Assembly (NCBI GenBank): GCA_029339195.1
Contig: JAPTJF010000293.1
Span: forward strand, 1-64,000
Reading direction: 5' to 3'
Length of the DNA: 64,000 nt
Origin: Micractinium sp. NFX-FRZ
Taxonomy: Eukaryota; Chlorophyta; Trebouxiophyceae; Chlorellales; Chlorellaceae
Shown: positions 24,737-34,313 of the stretch, one piece after another
How the letters are laid out: each line of letters begins with the position of its first letter
How positions within the stretch are numbered: the stretch's first letter is position 1
The notes under the pieces: model-generated
Seen by the model: the letters and a program-made list of their open reading frames with translations, nothing else
The model's database searches: none
Told to the model about the DNA's origin: nothing
Translations under genes and position numbers: made by a program

Positions 24737-25964
24737 TGCGCCGGTGAGCTTGCACCTGCGTAGCTTTGCATGGAAGCAAAAGTCAACGTTCATCAATGCT
24801 AGTGGCGGGCAGTGTGGGTGGCATCCCGTGGGTGCTGCGCGAAGCAAGCTATGGTGCATTGGTTTAGGAGGATGCTGGAGTGGGCGCAAAGATAGGTGTG
24901 GGCCAGATGGAGAATGTGCTGCAAGCCTGCGATGCAGCGGCACGGCAGCGCCGCCAAGGGCGCCGCCCGCCGCCGGCCGGGCGCCACAAGTTTGCAATCC
25001 ACCACCCTCCCTTCTGCACTGCTTGCTTGCTGGCCGATGTTCCAAAAACACCGAGCTGAGTTTCGCAATCTTGTCAAGCAAGCGCGCGGCAGACGGAGAG
25101 CTCTGGGCCAGCACGCACCAAGCTGTGGCTGAAGTACCTCCGATGTTCCAGCGGACAAGTGTTTTGGGGCGGACAGCCTGCAAGACGCAGCCTACTGAAA
25201 CACTTGATCCCGGCCTGATCTGGCCAATCCGTGGCCGGGTGTTGGCCGTGTTGACAAGTTGAACCTGCTGGCGCCAGGCTGGCAGTAGCCACCCGCCATG
25301 TGGCTATACCAGCTGGCTGTACATCCCAGCTTGCAAAATGCGATTGGCGGAAATGCAATGGGTCCATGATCACCGTGCCCATTTGTTTGAGCAAGAACCA
25401 AGAAACCCAAGCAAGCGGGCACTGGCTGTGCAACAACGTGGGGTGCCAGCTGTGCGTGGCTGTGCACAGCCGAGGTTTCTCTCACTGCGCACGCAGTGAG
25501 ATCAACCCACATCGTGTGGCGCTGCGCTGAGCTTACATGTAGTGAATAAAAGGAGGGAAGACGCTGGGGAGTAGAGGGGAAGCGCCCAGCAAGATGAGGA
25601 GCGGGCTGTGGCAATTGCAGGGTGCTGCTGCTGTAAGTCACAGAAAACAGGGACGTGAGCGCGGGGCCTGGCCTGTGAGCAACGAGAGGGAAGATGGATG
25701 ATTAGGTTGTTAAAAGCGTACCGGACACGATGGAGGGCACACGAAGGAGCCACCTGGTGGGGCTCAATGGCACCGTTGGCGGTGCCGCCTTTGGCGGGGT
25801 ACCACATGAGCGCCAGCTGTGCGCGGCTGTTCCCGGCTGCAGGCCTCGCTGTGCGGTTCCAAAGCCCACCCCGGCTTTTGTACCAACACAACAGCAGGGT
25901 ATTGGTGCGGCAGGCGCAACTCAGTGGCCTGTAGAAGCGGGAGGCCGGCCACTTTTTGGGCGCC
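24737..25964. promoter_or_regulatory. Divergent intergenic region, giant gene and DFS kinase
   Basis: This 1.2 kb separates the start codons of two divergent genes and should contain both promoters and 5' UTRs. No coding signal is supportable. A 22-bp near-perfect palindrome lies at 25480-25501 (10-bp arms, 2-nt centre). Confidence 0.5.
25480..25501. promoter_or_regulatory. 22-bp palindrome in a divergent promoter region
   Basis: The arms TCTCACTGCG and CGCAGTGAGA pair perfectly around a CA centre. It lies 464 bp before the kinase start and 744 bp before the giant gene start. It could be a dimeric factor site or an RNA hairpin in a 5' UTR. Confidence 0.4.
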
Positions 25965-28730
25965 ATGGCCAACCCACTGGAACGTGTGCTGTCGGGCCTG
26001 CTTCCGGCATGTCTGGGAGTCGCACCGCCCCAGCCGGCCAGCCCTAGCTCGGTGGAACAGCCATCGGCCGATGCGACCAACTTCTGGGACGCACTGAAGC
26101 ACGGTGCCCCCGTTCCTGCGGCAGCCTGCGGTGGCTCGCCCACCAACAGGCTGCCCAGCCTGCAGCGCGCCAAGTGAGTGAGTGGCGGTGCGGCGGGCAC
26201 CGCTTCCAGCGCCGGCGCCGCTTCCCATCTGTGGCGTGTGCTCTGGCATTCAGTCTGCCACTGACAGTAGCCTCATGCCCGTTCACCAGGTCGGTTGGCA
26301 CTGCCACGCTACCTGGTGCTGAGGGCAACCCGGCAGCAAAGAGCAGCTCTGGGGCGCGGGCTCTGGGGCCGGGGCGCCTGCTGCCGCACGGGCCGCCTGC
26401 TCAGGCCACAAGCAGCAACTTCACCACGGCTCTGCCGCCACTGCTGGCGCGCACAGCAGCAGGCGGTCACGCGATACCTCGCACAGCCAGCATGTTTTGC
26501 ATGCCCTCCAAGCACAGCGACAGCGGCGCAAGCGGCAGCCCAGGCAGCAGATCTCCAGATGCTGCCGGATCTCCTGGTCCAAACAGAAGTGAAGCAGCTG
26601 CCCCCACCAGCCCAGCCGCGCAGCTGTGCCAGGGCATTGCTGAGCTGACGCTCAGCACATTCGGGCCGGGCAGCGGCGGGCACAGCCTCAGCCCGTCGGC
26701 GTTGCAGCCCACAGATGGTGGCGGCGAGGAGGCGCAGGCGCTCCGGGGCAGCCTGTCCGCCCGCTGCAGCACCGTCGCACAATCCTGGAAGGTGGGTGCT
26801 GCACAAAAATGTGATGCCTACCACCCATGGCAGCACCCAACAGTCTCAGGCTGCAGCACCCACGTGATGGCCTTAGCACGCCGCACACAAGACACCCCCA
26901 CAGCCCTACCCCGCCTTGCCCCGCCTGTTCCTTTCCCCCCCACACAGGGCCTGGATGACTTCCGCTCACTACGCCTGATAGCCAGCGGCAGGCACGCCAC
27001 AGTGTGGGAGGCCGCACCCAGCGCAGCCGGCCCAGGCGGGCAGCCGCAGCCCAGCGTGGTTCTCAAGGGGTTTGGCACAACGCAGCTGGGCTGCCGTGCG
27101 CTGCAGCGCCTGCTGCTGGAGCAGCGCCTCCTGCAGACGGTGCAGCACCCACATGTCATCCGAGGTGCCTGCGCTGCCCCGCACGCTGGGTGCCTGCTGC
27201 TGTGCTGCTGCTGTGCCTGCTGTGGTGTGAACCATGAGCCACCCTTAGCCCAGCTCGGCTCGCCTGCTGCCAGCCGCCAGCCTGCGCCTCTGCGCCCCAA
27301 TGCATTGCCGCAGTGGCATCCCTCTGGCTTCTGCAGGACTGGGCAGCTTCTCCGAGAACGGCCACCTGTTTCTGGTGATGGAGCACGCAGACGGGCGCAC
27401 CGTGCAGCAGTTCATCACCTACTGGAAGCGCCGCAATCAGGTGATCCCGGTTGAAGCGTGCCGCAGCTGCTGGCATGCGGCCGGTTGGACACACGTGCCA
27501 GTGCGCGCCCGCTCGGTCCTGGGCGCGAACCTTCACACGCTTGCTTTGCTGGGTGCTGCACCCCATCCGACACGTTTACTCACTCCCTCGTCCACCATGC
27601 ATACCGTAATGTTTGTGCAGGAGGACTTTGAGCGGGGCAGCGAGACGACGGTGGTGCCAGAGGCGGACGCAGCCTCGCTGGTGGTGGCGCCGCTGCTTGA
27701 CGCTCTGGTGCACCTGCATGGGCAGGGCATCGTCCACCGGGTGCGCTGCGCGGCAAGATGCCGGCGCTGTGGCTGCGCCAGCATGCAGTCTTATGTGACC
27801 AAGGACTGTGGACGGGTGTGTGGGTCAGGTGCCCACTTTGTCGATTTTATGAAAGCGCATGCCCGCTCTCGTCCTTCTCACGCTGCCCCCGCCCCCTCCT
27901 TCCCTCCCTGTGCCCTGCCGGCTGCCCCGCAGGACATCAAAGCGGCAAACGCCGTCTTCTCTCGGTCCGGCAGCATCAAGCTGATTGACTTCTCTCTGTC
28001 TGTGGACATGAAGGATGCGCAGCGTGGGCCGCTGTACTGCCAGGTAGGGCCGCTGTACTGCCAGGTGACTTGCCAGCCCAGCATGGGGCGGGCCACAGTT
28101 CGTGCAGCGTCTACGTCGATGCACAACGCCAGCCTGGCATGCCTGGCCGGCAACAGCTTCTACATCTCGTGACTCTTGGTCTCCCTGACTTCCCGTTCAG
28201 GTTTGCACCCTGCCCTACATGGCTCCTGAGCTGTTCAGTGGCCAGCCCCCGCCAGCAGCACAGCTGGACAGAACGGATGTGTGGAGCCTGGGCGTGCTGG
28301 CCTTCCAGCTGCTGGCCGGCCAGCTGCCATGGTGGCACGAGGTGCCTGCTGTGCTGCAGGACATGATTCTGCAGGGTGCAGCGCCCTTCCAGGTAGGGCC
28401 TGACTGGTGAAGCTTGGGTGCATGCGCAGGGCGGCAGGCGGGCCGGGTGCAAGAGCTCGATACTCCCAAGTTGCTGCACCAAGACAGCAACTCTGGTGTG
28501 CACCTCTACCTGACTGCGCACTCTGGGCAGCGCATCTTCCATGCTTCCATGCTTCTTTGGTGCAGCTGCTGGATGCCATGGGCGCAACACCTGCGGCCAA
28601 GGACTTCATACAACAGGCGCTCGCCTGGGACCCCTTGGAGCGCCCCACCGCTGCTACGCTGCGTGCACATCCCTGGCTGCTGCAGCACGCTGGTGGCCAG
28701 GCCCTGGAGCCCACCCAGTTTGCGTCTTGA
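25965..28730 (+). CDS. Protein kinase with DFS in place of DFG
   Basis: Eight exons (25965-26173, 26290-26791, 26948-27164, 27337-27440, 27621-27740, 27933-28043, 28201-28392, 28566-28730) join in frame to about 500 residues. The N-terminal 235 residues are Ser/Pro/Ala-rich and look disordered. The kinase domain follows: a degenerate glycine loop (IASGRHATVW, one Gly), Lys in VVLKGF, a likely helix-C Glu in LLLEQRLL, HRDIKAAN in the catalytic loop, DFS where DFG is expected, PYMAPEL, DVWSLG, and an arginine in the final helix (ERPT). Lys, the catalytic Asp and the metal-binding Asp are present, so activity is plausible despite the DFS and the poor loop. I cannot assign a subfamily; it is loosely like STE/CAMK kinases. 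The donor of exon 6 is tandemly duplicated. The gene is divergent from the giant DUF3638 gene. Confidence 0.8.
28026..28066 (+). repeat. 21-bp tandem duplication of a 5' splice site
   Basis: A 20-bp identical block is repeated with a 21-bp period, so exon 6 of the kinase can end at 28043 or 28064. The difference is seven codons and keeps the frame. The first donor reads CAG|GTAGGG, the second CAG|GTGACT. Confidence 0.85.
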
Positions 28731-29252
28731 CAGCGCACTCGTCGTCCTACAGCTCTTGCGAGCTCATGCCCTCCTGGAACTTGCTCCACCCTCCCGCCAG
28801 TACCCAGTGCTTGCTCCTCTCCCCAGCCAGTACCCTGCTTGTGCTTGCCAGTTCGTGCCCTGATGCCCTTGTCAGCTCTCGCTCGTGCACACGCTTGCCT
28901 CCCCTCTCGCTGTTGTCAGCTCTTGTACCCTCAAGATCTTGCTGACTCGTGGCTTGTGCGTCACAATTCTTGCTAGCTCCTGCCGCTCACTCCCCTCAGC
29001 CCTTACCCTTCTACTATCCTGAGGCCCTGGCCCTCTACAAGCACGTGCCCGCCATTCAACCTTGCCAGCTACCTTCGGCGCACGCGGTCACGACTTTCAT
29101 TTTTTACACGTCAACACTTCATTTTTTACACGTCAACACTGAATTTCATCTTGAATGAATAGCAGTTCAATCCTCTACCCTGTTTCGTTCCTATTTATAG
29201 TCCTGACCTTGTGGCAGCTGATACCAGCTGTCCTAAGCTGCTGCTCATGCTA

Positions 29253-29257
29253 TGTAA
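29253..29257 (+). terminator. Probable polyadenylation motif TGTAA
   Basis: This TGTAA lies 523 nt past the kinase stop and 35 nt before the stop of the convergent transglycosylase gene. If used, the two transcripts would nearly abut or overlap. Confidence 0.4.
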
Positions 29258-29291
29258 CCATCACTAGCAGCTGCTGCGGCTCAGCAAAGCG

Positions 29292-32200
29292 CTATGCTTG
29301 TGCCGCATCTGCTGCTGCCGCACTTCCTCCTCCTTCTGCCGCCGCTGCCGCTGCTGCCGTTGCTGCTGCAGCGCTGCCGCCATTTACGGCTTCTGCTGCT
29401 GCGCCCGCTGCCCCTGCCGCCTCCCCCTCCAGCGGGATGCCCGCCAGCTGGCAGCCCTCTCGCACCCAGTCTGGATAGTCCCCCTTGGGGTACTGCCGGG
29501 CCACGTACTCGCGCACAAAAGCGGGGTACCGCTGCTCCTTGATGGCTTCCCGGATCTGGTGCGACAGGCGCTGCAGGCAGGGTGTTGGGCAGGCGAGGGT
29601 GGGCAGCGTGTGCACAGGCACTAGCACGGGGGCAGTGGCGGGGCACCTGCGGGCGCGCCCACTAACCCAGGCCAGCGCCGTGCCGCCACGCTGCCAGGCA
29701 CCTGCTGCTGCGCCTGCCTGCCGGCCCCCAACCCTGCCAGGCAGGATCGCCAGGCCTCCCTCCCTCCTTGGCTTACCATCATGTAGGCGATGTTGTGATA
29801 GGTGATGAGGTTGGCAGCAAAGGGCAGCCCCTTGGCTGCCAGGGGGTGCAGGAAGGCGCGCGTGTAGCGGCGGCACGTCATGCACCCGCACTCCTCGTCG
29901 AGAGGCCTGCACAGAGGCAGATGGGTGCCAAGGTCATTGAGAAGGCAATCAGGCCGGGGGGGCTAGCAACCCTGCAGGCCGCTTCAGCTGCCAACAGTGT
30001 GAGGTGACTGAGGCAGCTGGCAACATGCACATCAGCCCAGGCTGTGAGGGGAAGGGGCCTAGCACGACAACCGGCACACGTTCCACTTGGGGTGCCCCGC
30101 CAACCCCCACACCCACACCACTAACCACACCACCCCCAAACCCACACCACCCACCCACCGGTAGTCGCGTGCATACGCGGCGTTCTTCAGCTTCAGCATG
30201 CCTTCGGGCACCAGCGCCACGCCAAAGCGCGCGGTGCGTGTGGGATAGACGGAGTCGTACATGTCGGCGCCCAGCGCTGTGCAGGGGAAGAAAGTGAAGA
30301 GGGGGGTGCAGGTGGGAAGGTAATTAAGGGGCGGGTGGGGTGGACGGAGGCGTTCCTGTTGGCGCCCAGGGCTGTGCAGGGGAAGAAAGTAGGAGAGAGT
30401 TATGGGGGGCAGCAGGCAGAGTCGAGCATGACGGAATCCGGGTGCCGCACCACACAAGGGGCAGTGTGCAGCATGGAAAGGAGGGGGTTTGAAAGCATGG
30501 AGATGATGTGGTGAGGCGGTGGGCGGGCAGGTCGGTGCATACGTGTTGGTGCCCCAGCACTGTGAGAGAGGCGGGGCAGGCGAAAGGGCAGAGAGGGGCA
30601 TGTGTAGTTGGGTTAACGCAGGGCACATGACGTACCCTGGTGCCCAGGGCTGCCACCCGAGCGGTGCAGGGGACAGAAGGGAGGGGAGCAGGGATGCGTA
30701 TGCATATGCGCGTTCATGTGTATGGTGTGGTACAGCATGGCTTATGATGCTCAGGGGCGGATGTGTCTCCAGTCAGACTAAGCTGGCGGGCCATAAGCTT
30801 AGGCGCCGCCAGTGCTATACTCTGGGCCGGGGGGGCGAGGCCCCCCGGTTGATGTTGCGGCGTCAACCTTGCACACGGGGGCAGTGGCTAGAGCCCCGGC
30901 ACTCGACCTATCAGCCGCGTAGCGGGCGGGCATGCACATGCGGCTGCGGGCATGCACATATGCATATGCGCATGCGTGTGCACCATGCAGAGCAGCGGGC
31001 AGGTGCCCCTGCAACACCTCAACTCACCTTGATCAGCGCTCTGCCCGCCCATCTCGCCAAGGCACCAAGGCACCCCACCGCACAAAACCTTCACCTGCCC
31101 ACCTCCCCTGCCCAGCTACCCCACCCACCAGAGCAGATGACAATGTCCAACGGATACCCAATCCCCATCACATATCGAGGCTTGCCATCCGGCAGCCCAG
31201 CTGTGCACTGAGACACCACCCTGCAGGCGGGGGGGGACAGGGTCGGGCACAGCACGGCACACAAGGTTTCAGTGCGTCAGGAGGGCAGGGGTTGACACAG
31301 AGGGTGTGCATGTGCGCGACTGCGCAGGCTCATGGAAGCTGTGCTGTGCTGTGCAAACCACAGCGTGCGTGCCCTCATCGTTCCAGACATAAGGTTTGAG
31401 TCCGCAGCGGCCAAGCTGGCCGGATAGGTATAGCGTATATATAAAGAGCAGTCATCGGGCAGAGAGGGTGCAGGCGGGGCGCGCATGTGCGAATGCATAC
31501 ATGCAGCTGTGCTGTGCTGTGCTGAGCTAAGTCATGCCCTCATCGTTCCAGACATAAGTTTGAGTCCGCAGCGGCCAAGCTGGCCGGCTAGGTATAGCGT
31601 ATATATATAGAGCAGTCATCGGGCCGGGGCGCTGGCGCTGCACCGAGCGCCATGCATGTGCATGTGCAAGGTGTGTAGGCAGGGGGGCAGATGCGCGTCT
31701 GGCTGTCTGGTCCGTGGGCAGGCAGGGAGGCTGCTGTGGGGTGCACCTTGATTGAGCAGAGGAAGCACACACAAAAGGCAACAACAGGTGGCAGTGCACA
31801 TGCATGTCATGCATGCTCTGCATGCTCTGGTTCCCTTGGACTCACTTAACAAACGACCGCTTGTCTTCCCCGCCCGCCAGGCCGCCAATCGCGTAGCCGG
31901 GGGTGTCGCGCTCCACTAGCCCCTTCAGGCTAATCTCTCGTAGCCGCTCATCCAAGCCGCCCTGCAGAACACGAAAGAAAGCAAGCAATGGAGATAAGCC
32001 ATGCCCACTTGCAGGCCGGCAGAACGCGTGTGAACATGTCTGGCCTCAAAACGATCCCTCTAGGCCGGCCACTCCTGCGCCACGTCAGCGCCCTCATCCA
32101 CATCAGCCACAGACGCGCAACCACCCACGCACCTGCACAATGGCAAACAGGTTCTGTTCCGTGGGGCGCGAGTGCGCGGCGATGCAGCGGTCGATCCAGC

Positions 32201-33866
32201 GGTTGGTGCGGTGCGTGGCCTCCTCAAACCTGCGCAGCACGCACAGCAGGCATGGGGTGAGGCAGGCAGGCAAAGTGCGCAGAGTGCTGTGCACAGCCGC
32301 TTCAACAGGAAGCGGCGAGGGCAGCAGGGGTAGCTCCCTGGCAGCAGCAGCTCCTCCTGCTTGGGTGCACGCGTGCTTCAGCAAGTCTGGCATGAGGGTC
32401 ATGCCTGCGACATATGTGCACCAAGACGGCGGCACAGAGCAGGGCAGGGCAGGGCAGGGCAGGGCAGGGCCCACCTGGCGTCGTCTGCAGCTGTGGATGG
32501 CACCACGTCATCTAGTGCCATGATGATGTCAGCACCCAGGCGGTTTTGGACCTGCAGAGCGGGGAGATCAACAGACCACCACTGTCATAAGAGACCGCCC
32601 TGGTGGCGGGGATCAGCAGCGCCAGGCAAATAAGGGGCAAAGGAAGCAAGCGAAGTGCAGGGGTGTGATGCGCAAGCGGGGCACAACAGCGGGGCGGCAG
32701 GGACACAGCAGCATAGAGCGCAGCCCATCCGGCTCTGCCCCCAGCACCTCGGCCTCACCTGTATCGAGTGCTCCGGCGTCAGCAGCATGCGCTTGCCGTC
32801 TGTGGGCGACTGAAACGTGACCCCTTCCTCTGTGATGTCCGCCAGATGCAGCAGCGACACCATCTGCATAGCAACTGGGGAAAGATGTAAACTTAAGCAA
32901 AGCTTCAATTAGGATGCCACGGCATCAACTCAACCCTCCCCAGCAAGAACAGTGAGGCGGTGCAGCAGGCACCGCCTGGGGCAGCAGCACAGTGCACAGT
33001 GATGAAGTACTGGTGGCGGCAGCACCAGCAGGAGTGGGCACCCGGGGAGAGAGGCATCCAAGCAGGAGCCCCGCCAGGCCGTCCCAAACATCTCAGCACA
33101 ACAGCTGGTGGCTGACACCCTCTGTCCTCTCCACAGCCCACCCAAACCACAAATTTCTGCCTGCTGACGCCGTTGTCCTGCCCACCGCCCCGCCCACCGC
33201 CCTGCCCCACCTGGAAGCCTCCCGAGTCTGTGAGCATGCCGCGTGGCCAGTTGATGAAGCCGTGCAGGCCGCCCATCTCAGCCACCAGCTCGCTGCCTGC
33301 ACAGCAGAGCGCAGCACAGCAAAGATCATGAGATGCCTGGGCGCGAGCAGGGCACAGCTGCGGTCGTCTGCACTCCAGCAGCGCGCCAGCCACGCCCGGA
33401 AGCCAGCTTGGAGGAAGCTGAGTTCCAAATCACGCAGAATGCACGTGGAAAAGGACAGCTGCGCTCAGCAGCACGAGCTGACCGGACCTACCCACCCGGC
33501 CGGTTCTCCAGGTGGTAAGTGTTGCCCAGGACGACCTGGCACCCCAGATCTTCAAGCTGCTGGCTGGTCAACCCTTTGACCGAGCCTGCAGGCATCCACG
33601 CAGCGCAGTTGGGGGGATGAGCAGGGAAGAGCTCAATGCAGGAGGTGCAGGGCAGCGGCGCAGCGGCAGTGGCAGCAGCAGCGACGGCCGACCCGCCGCC
33701 CACCTTGGGTGCCCACTGGCATGAACATGGGCGTCTGGCACACGTAGTGCGGCAGCGTCATCCGTGATGCTCTCGCCCTCCCACACTGCGCCAGCACCTC
33801 AAAGGTGAGGGCTGGGCTGCTGCTGGAGGGCAAGGCCCCCGGCGCCGCGCTGCCGGTGCCAGCCAT
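29292..33866 (-). CDS. QTRT1: Queuine tRNA-ribosyltransferase catalytic subunit (TGT)
   Basis: Eleven exons (33866-33704, 33585-33496, 33296-33211, 32863-32759, 32551-32475, 32229-32133, 31961-31846, 31220-31129, 30276-30159, 29906-29777, 29570-29292) join exactly in frame to 450 residues. The enzyme swaps guanine at the wobble position of tRNAs with GUN anticodons for queuine. Visible signatures are MPVGTQG, TDSGGFQ with a catalytic Asp, ALDD, GGLAGGE, the nucleophile region [14 protein letters not shown], and zinc ligands in CGCMTC plus the later His of ITYHN. The length fits the family except for a C-terminal Ala/Gly-rich tail of about 45 residues. There is no evident transit peptide, so it is cytosolic or loosely mitochondrial. 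It is divergent from the CIPK gene. The eukaryotic enzyme normally pairs with QTRT2, which is not in this window. Confidence 0.95.
30827..30848. repeat. G/C hairpin in a TGT intron
   Basis: The arms CCGGGGGG and CCCCCCGG (8 bp) flank a 6-nt loop inside the intron between exons 8 and 9 of the transglycosylase gene. Confidence 0.6.
31371..31460. repeat. Intronic direct repeat, copy A (90 bp)
   Basis: This 90-bp block recurs at 31536-31624 with only a few differences, 165 bp downstream. It starts with GCCCTCATCGTTCCAGACAT and carries TATAGCGTATATATA followed by GAGCAGTCATCGGGC. Both copies are preceded by a CTGTG-rich tract. Both lie in the intron between exons 7 and 8 of the transglycosylase gene. 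Confidence 0.9.
31536..31624. repeat. Intronic direct repeat, copy B (89 bp)
   Basis: Near-identical to 31371-31460. The arrangement is consistent with a recent segmental duplication or two insertions of a short interspersed element. No open frame is present. Confidence 0.9.
32435..32470. repeat. GGGCA/AGGGC pentanucleotide repeat
   Basis: About seven AGGGC units next to the donor of the intron that starts at 32474 in the transglycosylase gene. Confidence 0.85.
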
Positions 33867-34313
33867 GCCTTGCGGCGGCTTTGAACGTTGCGTGGAGTGC
33901 TGGATGTCGTGATGGTAATGCTAGATTAGCGCACGGAGCAAGGAGGTGATTGCCATGCGCCGATGTGCGAGAGACGGGCCGCTCGTGGATTTCGGTGGCA
34001 TCTCCTGATGCAATAAGACACCCACATGGGGCTTGGCGAGGTCAAGTCAGCTTCCTGCAAGAATGATGTGGCTGCCAGGCTGTCAGGGCGCGCAAACGAG
34101 GCAGGGCACCTCTGCCTATGCAACATTTGCGCACCCTGCACTGCCCGAGACTGATCACTCTCTGACATTGGGAGCTTGTTGGAGCCGTCTCCGCAAATAT
34201 TCACCCAAACGTGGTCAGCTGATTCCAGTCCTTGTGCGGCCTAGAAGCAGATTGATTGCGTGTCCTGGTAGCTGAACAGTTCCATCCCCGGTCCCCGGAC
34301 CGCCCCAAGGGCA
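33867..34313. promoter_or_regulatory. Divergent promoter region, TGT and CIPK
   Basis: Only 447 bp separate the start codons of the transglycosylase (-) and CIPK (+) genes, so this should be a compact bidirectional promoter. I see no canonical TATA box or other clear element. Confidence 0.55.
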
